From positions 1-10,991 of the forward strand of contig JAIRST010000047.1 in the NCBI GenBank assembly GCA_031255325.1: a DNA stretch of 10,991 nucleotides, in the 5' to 3' direction. Below are positions 1 to 6,141 of this stretch, in pieces; position 1 is the stretch's first letter; each line of letters begins with the position of its first letter. The position numbers and the translations under genes were made by a program. The notes beneath the pieces are model-generated. The model saw only the letters and a program-made list of their open reading frames with translations. It searched no databases and was not told the origin of the DNA. Source of the stretch: Holosporales bacterium (GTDB lineage Bacteria; Pseudomonadota; Alphaproteobacteria; UBA3830; JAIRMZ01).

Positions 1-99
1 AGGACATCCCCCCTCCTTTTGATGGCCGATTGAAGAGCTTCCATCAAAAAGCACTCGCATGCATTCTGCTTGCTCTTCACAAGTCTTTGTTTAATGATT

Positions 100-1605
100 T
101 TACTGTCCAGAGCATTGCAGCATTTGGTAAAATATCCCTCCATCATCACGAAAAAATGGTACCCCATTAAAGATTAGAAAGATTAGATCGTTATTCGATT
201 CAAAAGAAGAGAACCCATTTATAACGGATTGTACCTTTTGCAAAACTTCAAAGGGAAGGGTAGGCATTCCACCAAAAGACTTCCCTTTCATGGCTTCCTG
301 TAGTAAGGCGCTTATCGCTCTAGGGTCTCCTAAGCACGCCGCCTTTTCAAAAAATTGAGATGCTTCATCATATTTAGAAATATGCTCACTCAAAGACTGA
401 ACGATATACCATCGATATAGATGATAAAAACAGGAAGAGACATGTGTAGGATCTATTTTTGTCTCCTGCATCAATTGAGAGAATTCCTGGAGACAACGAG
501 CATTCTCGGATTTCCAGAGAATGCTCGCGCTCTTAGATAAAAAACTTGCGCAAAAATTTATAGCACGTTCATTTCCTGCTTGTGCCATAGTGCACAAACG
601 GGGAACCATTTCCTTATATAATATCATCAAAGTTGAATTAGGTAGATTAAATGGATGGAAAGAATTTCCATTAACGCCAACACTGTATTCTCCCGCTACC
701 ATAAAGAATAACATCGCTTCAAAGTTATTTTTTCGAAGGGCTTTGTGCATAGACCTTTTAAGCTCAAAAAGCCTCTGTTGAGAGGGTATTCTACCTTTAA
801 GCCAATAAAATGCTTCTCCCATTCTTCCGTCAAGATACCCTTTTGAAGAGGCCGTTTCAAAAAGATAAATGGCCTCTTTATCACAAGCTAAGCGCTCCTT
901 CCCGATTAGATAGCGTCGAAATAAATCTATGGCATTAATAGGAGAATATTTCCCCTTAGCAAGAAGATTCTGTTGGGAAATCAGAGCCTTGTATATATCT
1001 TTTTGCCTTAATAAAAATCCTTGCTCTATTTTTGGAAAAAGCTTTTGTGCGAGAAAGAATTGATCAAATCTCAATCGAGCATCTAAGGTATCATAGGAGT
1101 CATTAAGTTGAGAGCTACGCTTTTTTTGAAAAATGGATCCAGTCTGCCACAAAAGGTTCTGTTTTTCGTTATATGATGTATTAAACCTGGATATTATATA
1201 TTGAGAACATAAAAACACATCATTTAATCCTTCTTGTAAGTAGAATCGATTGGGTATTGTTTTTATAGCTGCCATTATTTTTGCTATATTGGAAACCTCT
1301 TCTTGGGGAGGTAACTTTAATGAACGTACTCTGCCCACAAAATCAAGACGCTGAATTTGACCTTGTAACTCTTGTCGCAAAGGATCCTGCATAGAAGAAA
1401 CGGCTTTATCTGATGGGGTTCTGGCTGATTCTAGATGACGCGCTATAGAACGAATCATCTCATTGAGGCATACATCTTCTCCGTAACCGTATTGCTTTAA
1501 TTGATTATAAGAGTTTTCTATATTTTTTATAAATCCTAAGTTCAGGATCCGTGGTACATCCCTTAAATGTGGTGGCCAATACGGCTCACCCCACCCTCCA
1601 CACAC
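100..1605 (-). CDS. Sel1-like repeat protein, main body (5' end lost to a frameshift)
   Basis: This 501-codon frame would begin at a GTG with no clear ribosome binding site, so that start is probably not real. The natural N-terminus lies in the neighbouring frame (1586-1747), where there is a signal peptide and a good binding site. The protein is mostly helical. Two stretches look like Sel1/TPR-type repeats: residues 243-273 (EAIYLFETASSKGYLDGRMG) and 412-443 (DEASQFFEKAACLGDPRAIS), each with the A-x-x-x-F-x-x-A-x-x-x-G-x-x-x-A spacing. Sel1-repeat proteins are usually scaffolds for protein-protein contacts and are common among secreted or periplasmic proteins of host-associated bacteria. I cannot name a partner or exact role. 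The gene ends with TAA at 102-100 and stands alone on this strand. Whether it is a pseudogene or a sequencing artefact is open. The Sel1 assignment is by eye. Confidence 0.6.
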   Translation of the reverse strand: MCGGWGEPYWPPHLRDVPRILNLGFIKNIENSYNQLKQYGYGEDVCLNEMIRSIARHLESARTPSDKAVSSMQDPLRQELQGQIQRLDFVGRVRSLKLPPQEEVSNIAKIMAAIKTIPNRFYLQEGLNDVFLCSQYIISRFNTSYNEKQNLLWQTGSIFQKKRSSQLNDSYDTLDARLRFDQFFLAQKLFPKIEQGFLLRQKDIYKALISQQNLLAKGKYSPINAIDLFRRYLIGKERLACDKEAIYLFETASSKGYLDGRMGEAFYWLKGRIPSQQRLFELKRSMHKALRKNNFEAMLFFMVAGEYSVGVNGNSFHPFNLPNSTLMILYKEMVPRLCTMAQAGNERAINFCASFLSKSASILWKSENARCLQEFSQLMQETKIDPTHVSSCFYHLYRWYIVQSLSEHISKYDEASQFFEKAACLGDPRAISALLQEAMKGKSFGGMPTLPFEVLQKVQSVINGFSSFESNNDLIFLIFNGVPFFRDDGGIFYQMLQCSGQ

Positions 1606-1747
1606 TATTGTGAAAAAGTTCCACGGAAGGCATTAACAACGAACGAGAAAGATCCCGTGTTTCCCTTCGAGTTGTTTCTTCTTCATTCATCGCAAGCGTT
1701 ATAGACGACAACAAAAATGCATACAGCACGAATAAGATTTTCTTCAT
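1586..1747 (-). CDS. Signal-peptide N-terminus of the Sel1-like protein (frameshifted fragment)
   Basis: The ATG at 1747-1745 is preceded by GAAAGG (1759-1754) with 6 bases between, a good ribosome binding site. The first 19 residues form a textbook Sec signal peptide: MKK, then a hydrophobic run (ILFVLYAFLLSSI), then a TLA cleavage site before MNEEE. The frame stops at TGA (1588-1586) after 53 residues. The stop follows directly on a GGGG run (1592-1589) and lies in the first codons of the adjacent 501-codon frame. Removing one G there would read through as ...VWRVGEPYWPPHL... and give a single exported protein of about 548 residues. I therefore read this as the real start of the Sel1-like gene rather than a separate small protein. 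A longer start at 1810 is in frame but has no binding site and would bury the signal peptide. Confidence 0.6.
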   Translation of the reverse strand: MKKILFVLYAFLLSSITLAMNEEETTRRETRDLSRSLLMPSVELFHNSVWRVG

Positions 1748-1789
1748 ATTTAACCTTTCATTAATTATTTTAATAAATAGTAATTCATA

Positions 1790-1803
1790 CAATAAATTTA
1801 TTG
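1790..1803. repeat. 14-bp perfect palindrome, possible operator
   Basis: CAATAAATTTATTG is a perfect inverted repeat placed between the Sel1-like gene and the forward promoter. It overlaps the first bases of the shared -35 hexamer (1801-1806). The position would suit a dimeric repressor acting on both directions. It is wholly A/T except at its ends, so chance is a real alternative. Confidence 0.25.
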
Positions 1804-1829
1804 CAAGCAAAAAGTATATATTTTATAAT
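1801..1829 (+). promoter_or_regulatory. Forward sigma70-type promoter in the AT-rich spacer
   Basis: A perfect TATAAT lies at 1824-1829, 17 bases after TTGCAA (1801-1806), which is a 4/6 match to TTGACA. A start of transcription near 1835-1837 would leave only about 9 bases before the ATG of the short ORF at 1845. TTGCAA is its own reverse complement. The same hexamer can therefore act as the -35 of a reverse promoter (TACTAT at 1782-1777, spacing 18) for the Sel1-like gene. AT-rich DNA gives such matches by chance, so this is moderate evidence only. Confidence 0.4.
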
Positions 1830-1844
1830 AAAAAGACTCTTTTT

Positions 1845-1982
1845 ATGATTGATGAAGCGTACCTTATAAAAAGGCTTGAAATTTTTCAGAGAAGATTCCT
1901 GAAACATCAGCCTTATCGTCATGACCGCATTGTTCCTAAGTCTCGGAATCCAAGTCGGTTTCTTGCCGACTTCGTCTCTTGA
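1845..1982 (+). CDS. Doubtful 45-residue ORF in the spacer
   Basis: ATG to TGA encodes a basic peptide beginning MIDEAYLIKRLEIF and ending FLADFVS. It lies just after a good promoter (TATAAT at 1824-1829), but no Shine-Dalgarno sequence is visible and the leader would be about 9 bases. The last third contains a perfect 7-bp hairpin: AAGTCGG at 1952-1958 and CCGACTT at 1966-1972. The stretch from about 1918 also loosely resembles intergenic palindromic repeats of the CGTCAT...GGAATCCA type. The frame may therefore be a by-product of a repeat or a small RNA rather than a gene. I do not recognise the peptide. The rest of the 1748-2201 spacer holds only a 6-bp hairpin (1996-2015) and an A/T palindrome (2191-2204). 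Confidence 0.22.
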   Translation: MIDEAYLIKRLEIFQRRFLKHQPYRHDRIVPKSRNPSRFLADFVS

Positions 1983-2201
1983 ATTTCAATACTTTTCTCT
2001 GTCTCCTTTCAGAGATTTGTAAAAACTATTTGCAAAATAAAGCTATCTTTTTCTCCAAAGCCTTCCAAAGTTTTATCAGAACTTACACGCTATCTCCCTT
2101 AAATATCGCTATTCCATCCCTTTGCGTTGGAGAAAAACTATTTCTGTATCTAGGAAAATTGTACAAATTTCTTGGCTAAGTAGTAAAATCTAAAAATATT
2201 T

Positions 2202-3173
2202 TTATACTTCCTCCTTTACATTTTCCCTATTATGGATACAGGCTCGAACAATATATGTTTTTTTCCCTTGCGACTCATAGTATGTACGTGCACAAACCTC
2301 CCCTATAAGGCCGATCAAAACCGAAATTCCGCCAAAAAGAACTGATATCGCGGATAATAAAGGTAGAGGTGTTTGTATATAGGCTGTATGTTCGAAAAGT
2401 TTTAAGTATGTTGCCCATGTAAAAGAACTAATGCCCAGGAATAGGCATAAAATGCCAAATCCGCCCATGATGTAAATCGGCTTGGTAAGATACCGTTGCA
2501 GGAATTTCACAACAATTAAATCCAATATTACTTTGAACGTGCGGCTAATGCCATATTTAGAGTATCCTGTGAGACGCGGAAAATGATTGACAGGAATTTC
2601 CGTCACACGTGCCCCCGTCTGTTGTGCATAAATGGGAATGAACCGATGCATCTCTCCATAAAGATGTACATTTTGAAGAACTTTGCGACGATATGCTTTT
2701 AAAGAACACCCATAATCATTCAATTTCACTCCCGAAATGTACGAAATCATCCTATTTGCAAAAAAGCTTGGTAACTTTCGAGACAAAGCTCGATCTTGAC
2801 GATTTTTGCGCCAACCAGAGACAACATCATACCCTTCATCCAATTTCGCCAAGAGATCCGGAATACTCATTGGATCATTTTGGCCATCTCCATCCATCAT
2901 GACGATGATTTCTCCTTCAGCATAATCAATCCCCGCCGTCATTGCGGCGGTTTGTCCATAATTAAGGGCTAAATGTACTATTGTAATATGCGTATCCTTT
3001 CGGGCTAGCTCATCCAAAAGGCAAGCTGTATTATCTCTACTGCCATCATTGACAAAAACAAATTCATACGTACGTTCGAACGTTGACACAAGAGTGCACA
3101 AGTCGTTGTACAATTGGGTAATAGCCCCTTCCTCGTTGAAAAAAGGCACAATAATTGACAAGAATACCGACAT
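2202..3173 (-). CDS. Family 2 polyprenyl-phosphate glycosyltransferase (DPM1/GtrB/ArnC-like)
   Basis: This 323-residue membrane enzyme should transfer a sugar from a nucleotide donor to a polyprenyl phosphate on the cytoplasmic face, for envelope glycan modification. The GT-A fold signs are LSIIVPFFNEE (5-15), FVFVNDGSRDNT (38-49) and the metal-binding DGDGQNDP (94-101). The family block LNDYGCSLKAYRRKV (151-165) and the RLTGYSKYG region (200-208) follow. Two membrane helices close the protein, about 233-258 and 270-295, which is the usual layout of GtrB and bactoprenol-linked enzymes. I chose the ATG at 3173 because the protein then begins MSVFLSIIVP, as in the family. The upstream in-frame extension is low-complexity and lies inside asnB. 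The start is only 2 bases after the asnB stop, so the two genes are probably co-transcribed and translationally coupled. The sugar specificity cannot be read from the sequence. Confidence 0.88.
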   Translation of the reverse strand: MSVFLSIIVPFFNEEGAITQLYNDLCTLVSTFERTYEFVFVNDGSRDNTACLLDELARKDTHITIVHLALNYGQTAAMTAGIDYAEGEIIVMMDGDGQNDPMSIPDLLAKLDEGYDVVSGWRKNRQDRALSRKLPSFFANRMISYISGVKLNDYGCSLKAYRRKVLQNVHLYGEMHRFIPIYAQQTGARVTEIPVNHFPRLTGYSKYGISRTFKVILDLIVVKFLQRYLTKPIYIMGGFGILCLFLGISSFTWATYLKLFEHTAYIQTPLPLLSAISVLFGGISVLIGLIGEVCARTYYESQGKKTYIVRACIHNRENVKEEV

Positions 3174-3175
3174 CT

Positions 3176-5086
3176 TTATGCTTCTTTTACCCGATTCATC
3201 CACAACCCCAAGCATAGTAATCCAAAAAGACGCAGCCCATGATCTGCTCGACCTTCTTCGTGCTCTTGCCAAAGACGTTGCACTGCTTGCGGCTTAAACC
3301 AAGGCAAAAGCGTTACAGAAGAGGTAACATCTCGCGCACATTCCCTTAAGAGACCTTTCAGCCATAAAGACACAGGTGCGCTAAACCCCTGCTTTTTTTG
3401 ATCAAGCGAACTATTCGGGACGATACCACGCTGGGACGTTTTCAAAAAATACTTTTTCTGCATACGATGGATTTTCCAAGAAACAGGCAAACTGGCGGCG
3501 AATTCCACGATGCGGTGATCCAGAAAAGGTGCACGCACTTCTAAAGAATGTGCCATCGCAGAACGATCTACCTTGACAAGAATATCATCGGGCATCCAAA
3601 TTTTCTGATCCAGATACATCGCTTGATCCAAATAATGAGCGGAGGCAACCTGCTTAACAAAAGGATATACATAGCAGAATGCATCTAACTCTTTATCCGA
3701 AGCGGCCTCTGGATCCGATAAAAGAGTGCGAATTTGATCTGGATTAAAAATTCCCCGCCAGAACATATGGGCTTTAGGAAGACTCCTTAAGGCGCAACCT
3801 TCTATGAATTGCTTTATTTTATAGTCAAAAGAAACTTTCGTATAAGACACAGGCCAAAAACGCCGCAAAAAGCTTCCTATCATGGAAAATCCCGCTCGTG
3901 GAAAGAAAGAGGAAGCACTTTTGAAAAGCTTATCAGCTATATAAGTTTCATATCCACCAAAAAGCTCATCGGCACCATCACCCGACAAACATACTGTAAC
4001 GTGCTCACGCGCAAACTGCGTCAAGAGATGCATAGGAATAATAGAAGAATCAGCAAAAGGTTCATCTGTGACATTAAGGGCTTTTAAAATCGTATTCATA
4101 GATGATATATCGGCAATTTTTGTAAAATGATGCGTTTTAAAATGGCGACTGACACGTTTGCTTTGTTCGGATTCGTCAAAACTTTTTTCCGAAAAGCCGA
4201 TGCTAAATGTCGAAAGGGAAGAACTTGGGCCCCCTAACGCAAGGGCCCCTGTGATTGTGGAAGAATCTACTCCTCCTGATAAAAATGTGCCCAAAGGAAC
4301 GTCACTTTGCCGTTGTTGCGCAACAGCTTCTTGAAGCAATCCTTTAAAAACCTCTTGGGCTTCTGCTTCCGAAGGCCAAGCTTTCTTTTGGTTGATAGAA
4401 TCTTCAAGATGCCAATAACAAAGCGTTTCCGGTGCATGATCTTCTTTAAAAATCATCAAATGCGCCGGAGCCAATTTATGCACATTTTTCAAAATGCTAT
4501 GTCTTCCAAAGACATAATTTGTCGCTAAATATTGAACGACAGCATCGAAATTAATTTCCCGTTGAACGTCCGAGTGTTTTATAAGAGCTGTCAATTCCGA
4601 AGCAAACAGAACCCCTCGTGAAAAGTCTCTATTAAAACCCGTCAAGTATAACGGTTTTTCGCCCATGCGGTCGCGTGCCAGAAAAAGGATATGCTCAACG
4701 CTATCCCATATCGCAAAAGCAAACATACCAACGAAATGCGCTAGAGCGTTTATCCCCCATTGCTTCCAAGCTTCCAAAATAACTTCTGTGTCCCCACAGG
4801 TTTTAAATACGGCTCCGTTTTGTTCCAAAAGGAGGCGCACCTCTTTGTAATTATAAATCTCTCCATTAAAGGTTATTAAAAAACGCCGCGTATGATCCCA
4901 CATAGGCTGATTAGCTGCTCCAGTAAGATCGATAATGGAAAGGCGTCTGTGTCCCAGAATGACCTGCTCGGAAATTTCAACTCCCGCAGCATCTGGTCCC
5001 CGATACACGATTGCCTTGAGCATCCGCTCTATATTTTCAGGATTATCTGGTTTTCCCCAACTTAAGCTTCCCGCAATGCCACACAT
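3176..5086 (-). CDS. asnB: Asparagine synthetase, glutamine-hydrolysing
   Basis: This 636-residue enzyme makes asparagine from aspartate, glutamine and ATP in the cytoplasm, or amidates a related carboxylate. After the initiator Met comes the nucleophile Cys2 (MCGIAG), which starts the N-terminal class II glutaminase domain. That domain also shows HRRLSIIDL (47-55), NGEIYN (74-79) and CGDTE (98-102). The synthetase domain has the pyrophosphate loop SGGVDSS (270-276), CLSGDGADELFGGY (366-379) and DRSAMAHSLEVRAPFLD (507-523). All key residues are present, and the length is that of the long AsnB class. AAGGA (5100-5096) sits 9 bases before the ATG. It is the first gene of an operon with the polyprenyl-phosphate glycosyltransferase. 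Long AsnB enzymes often sit in surface-polysaccharide clusters, so a role in amidating a sugar acid is a possible alternative to plain asparagine supply. Confidence 0.92.
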   Translation of the reverse strand: MCGIAGSLSWGKPDNPENIERMLKAIVYRGPDAAGVEISEQVILGHRRLSIIDLTGAANQPMWDHTRRFLITFNGEIYNYKEVRLLLEQNGAVFKTCGDTEVILEAWKQWGINALAHFVGMFAFAIWDSVEHILFLARDRMGEKPLYLTGFNRDFSRGVLFASELTALIKHSDVQREINFDAVVQYLATNYVFGRHSILKNVHKLAPAHLMIFKEDHAPETLCYWHLEDSINQKKAWPSEAEAQEVFKGLLQEAVAQQRQSDVPLGTFLSGGVDSSTITGALALGGPSSSLSTFSIGFSEKSFDESEQSKRVSRHFKTHHFTKIADISSMNTILKALNVTDEPFADSSIIPMHLLTQFAREHVTVCLSGDGADELFGGYETYIADKLFKSASSFFPRAGFSMIGSFLRRFWPVSYTKVSFDYKIKQFIEGCALRSLPKAHMFWRGIFNPDQIRTLLSDPEAASDKELDAFCYVYPFVKQVASAHYLDQAMYLDQKIWMPDDILVKVDRSAMAHSLEVRAPFLDHRIVEFAASLPVSWKIHRMQKKYFLKTSQRGIVPNSSLDQKKQGFSAPVSLWLKGLLRECARDVTSSVTLLPWFKPQAVQRLWQEHEEGRADHGLRLFGLLCLGLWMNRVKEA

Positions 5087-5189
5087 TAGTGCTCGTCCTT
5101 ATGACTTTAGATAATTGATCTTTGACTTAATCAGCCAGTCTAGTCAATCATTTCACGATACAACTGTTCCCCCTTTAGCCATGGCCTGT

Positions 5190-5195
5190 ATTATA
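5190..5195 (-). promoter_or_regulatory. Possible -10 element for asnB
   Basis: On the minus strand a perfect TATAAT lies about 104 bases before the asnB start. No good -35 hexamer is found 16-18 bases upstream of it, so it is only a candidate. Between it and the gene lies the inverted repeat TTGACT (5122-5127)/AGTCAA (5142-5147), separated by 14 bases, which could be a regulator site or a leader hairpin. Confidence 0.22.
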
Positions 5196-5202
5196 TTAGT
5201 GT

Positions 5203-5224
5203 GCGGTATTGTTTCCGCTTTTTT
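5203..5224 (+). terminator. Weak terminator-like hairpin in the asnB-rplS divergent region
   Basis: GCGG (5203-5206) pairs with CCGC (5215-5218) around an 8-base loop and is followed at once by six T. This looks like a small intrinsic terminator on the plus strand, but no plus-strand gene precedes it in the window. It may be chance or mark the end of an unseen short RNA. The 357-base stretch between asnB and rplS otherwise holds only promoter candidates and a 6-bp AT hairpin (5263-5282). Confidence 0.2.
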
Positions 5225-5368
5225 ATCAAATGCAAAAATTCCATTACTATTCTAAAATGTATATTCTTGCATTTTTAAGAATTTCCCTTCAATCTCCCTA
5301 AAATCCGATATAGGTGTCAACCCTTAATATATTGCGGAAAACAAAATAACTTATATCCTAAAAAACCA

Positions 5369-5397
5369 TGGACTTTCTGTGGTGAATCCCTTATAGT
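5369..5397 (+). promoter_or_regulatory. Promoter of the rplS-gatCAB operon
   Basis: TGGACT (5369-5374, 4/6 to TTGACA) and TATAGT (5392-5397, 5/6 to TATAAT) are 17 bases apart, the best spacing. Transcription would start near 5404 and give a leader of about 40 bases before rplS. This is the best promoter match upstream of the operon. A second -10 candidate (TATATT, 5406-5411) lacks a matching -35. Confidence 0.5.
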
Positions 5398-5423
5398 ACC
5401 TCTGTTATATTTTTGAAAACCGA

Positions 5424-5447
5424 GAGGTAACGGGGGGGATGCGATGA
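5424..5447 (+). promoter_or_regulatory. rplS ribosome binding region with a G7 tract and two-codon leader ORF
   Basis: GAGGT (5424-5428) is the best Shine-Dalgarno match but lies 15 bases before the rplS ATG, farther than usual. It is at normal distance (10 bases) from an earlier ATG at 5439. That ATG opens a two-codon frame, ATG CGA TGA, whose stop overlaps the rplS start (ATGA at 5444-5447). Seven G bases (5432-5438) fill the gap. Either the G run itself pairs with the anti-Shine-Dalgarno, or ribosomes end the mini-frame and restart on rplS. Confidence 0.4.
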
Positions 5448-5815
5448 ATGAGATACAACAATTCGAGCGCCGTCAAATTGAGAAGTTGACGCAAGGAAAG
5501 ACTATTCCAGATTTTTCTCCAGGGGATACAGTGCGTGTCCTTGTAAAAATTACGGAAGGAGATCGTGAACGCTCGCAATCTTTCGAAGGGGTTTGTATAG
5601 CGCGCAGGAATCGCGGGATAGGGTCATCTTTCGCGGTTCGTAAGCTTTCTTTTGGGGAAGGGGTAGAGCGTGTGTTTCCTTTATATTCTCCTAATATTTC
5701 TATAGAATTGGTGCGCCGTGGCGTAGTTCGTCGGGCGAAGCTTTATTATCTACGCGTTCTACAAGGGAAAGCGGCTCGTATTACTGAAAAAGTTACTCAC
5801 CAAATTGTTTCATAA
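5444..5815 (+). CDS. rplS: 50S ribosomal protein L19
   Basis: This 123-residue protein carries the full L19 signature: PDFSPGDTVRVLVKI (22-36), EGDRERSQSFEGVCIARR (38-55), SFAVRKLSFGEGVERVFPLY (62-81) and RRGVVRRAKLYYLR (91-104). L19 sits at the interface of the large and small ribosomal subunits and helps form an intersubunit bridge. The segment SPNISIELVRRG is one residue shorter than the matching part of E. coli L19, and the C-terminal tail is slightly long. In most proteobacteria rplS ends an rpsP-rimM-trmD-rplS operon. Here the other three genes are absent and gatC follows after 33 bases, which indicates a rearranged operon. The start is fixed by the family N-terminus (MNEIQQFERRQIEKL). 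Confidence 0.96.
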   Translation: MNEIQQFERRQIEKLTQGKTIPDFSPGDTVRVLVKITEGDRERSQSFEGVCIARRNRGIGSSFAVRKLSFGEGVERVFPLYSPNISIELVRRGVVRRAKLYYLRVLQGKAARITEKVTHQIVS

Positions 5816-5848
5816 TTTTACCCTTAATGATTCCCTGTGAAAGCGCCT

Positions 5849-6139
5849 ATGAGTACCATCACCAAAGGAGACGTTAGAAAGATCGCAATGCTCGCGCAAA
5901 TTCGTGTTGAGGAAAGTGAACTTGGCACTATTATGCAGGAAATTTCTTCTATTTTAACTTTCGTGGGAAAACTGCAGCAAGCTGATTGTTCTTTTGCTCA
6001 TGACGCTATTTCTGATGCTACTCAACAGACTCCACAACGTTTGGATATTGTGCATCTTGCTAATACAAGAGAAGAATTACTTGCGAATGCTTCTGAAGCT
6101 GCATTTGGAATGTTTTCTGTTCCGAAAGTCGTAGAGTAA
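5849..6139 (+). CDS. gatC: Glutamyl/aspartyl-tRNA amidotransferase subunit C
   Basis: GatC is the small clamp that wraps around GatA and holds it to GatB in the GatCAB amidotransferase. From the ATG at 5849 the product is 96 residues, the normal GatC size, and starts MSTITKGDVRKIAMLAQIRV, the usual GatC opening. The helix ELGTIMQEISSILTFVGKLQ follows, and the C-terminal part contains the short motif FSVPKVVE. A GTG four codons earlier (5837) is also possible but would add four residues not expected in the family. The binding site is weak (GAAAG at 5839-5843), so translation may depend on coupling with rplS. The gene ends 2 bases before gatA. Confidence 0.93.
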   Translation: MSTITKGDVRKIAMLAQIRVEESELGTIMQEISSILTFVGKLQQADCSFAHDAISDATQQTPQRLDIVHLANTREELLANASEAAFGMFSVPKVVE

Positions 6140-6141
6140 TC

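Noticed and set aside
521..781. Plus-strand ORF of 86 codons
   Set aside because: It lies wholly inside the Sel1-like gene on the other strand, with no ribosome binding site. A shadow frame.
1979..2179. Plus-strand ORF of 66 codons in the spacer
   Set aside because: It starts with TTG, has no binding site, is Phe/Leu-rich as random AT-rich DNA gives, and overlaps the end of the 45-codon ORF.
3173..3272. Longer glycosyltransferase start at 3272
   Set aside because: The extra 33 residues are Arg/Ser-rich, lie inside asnB, and precede the family N-terminus; the ATG at 3173 fits better.
5315..5320. Perfect TTGACA on the minus strand as an asnB promoter
   Set aside because: No -10 element is found 15-19 bases downstream (the sequence there is GGGAGA-like).
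5837..5848. GTG at 5837 as the gatC start
   Set aside because: It adds four residues not expected in GatC; the ATG at 5849 gives the normal N-terminus and size.
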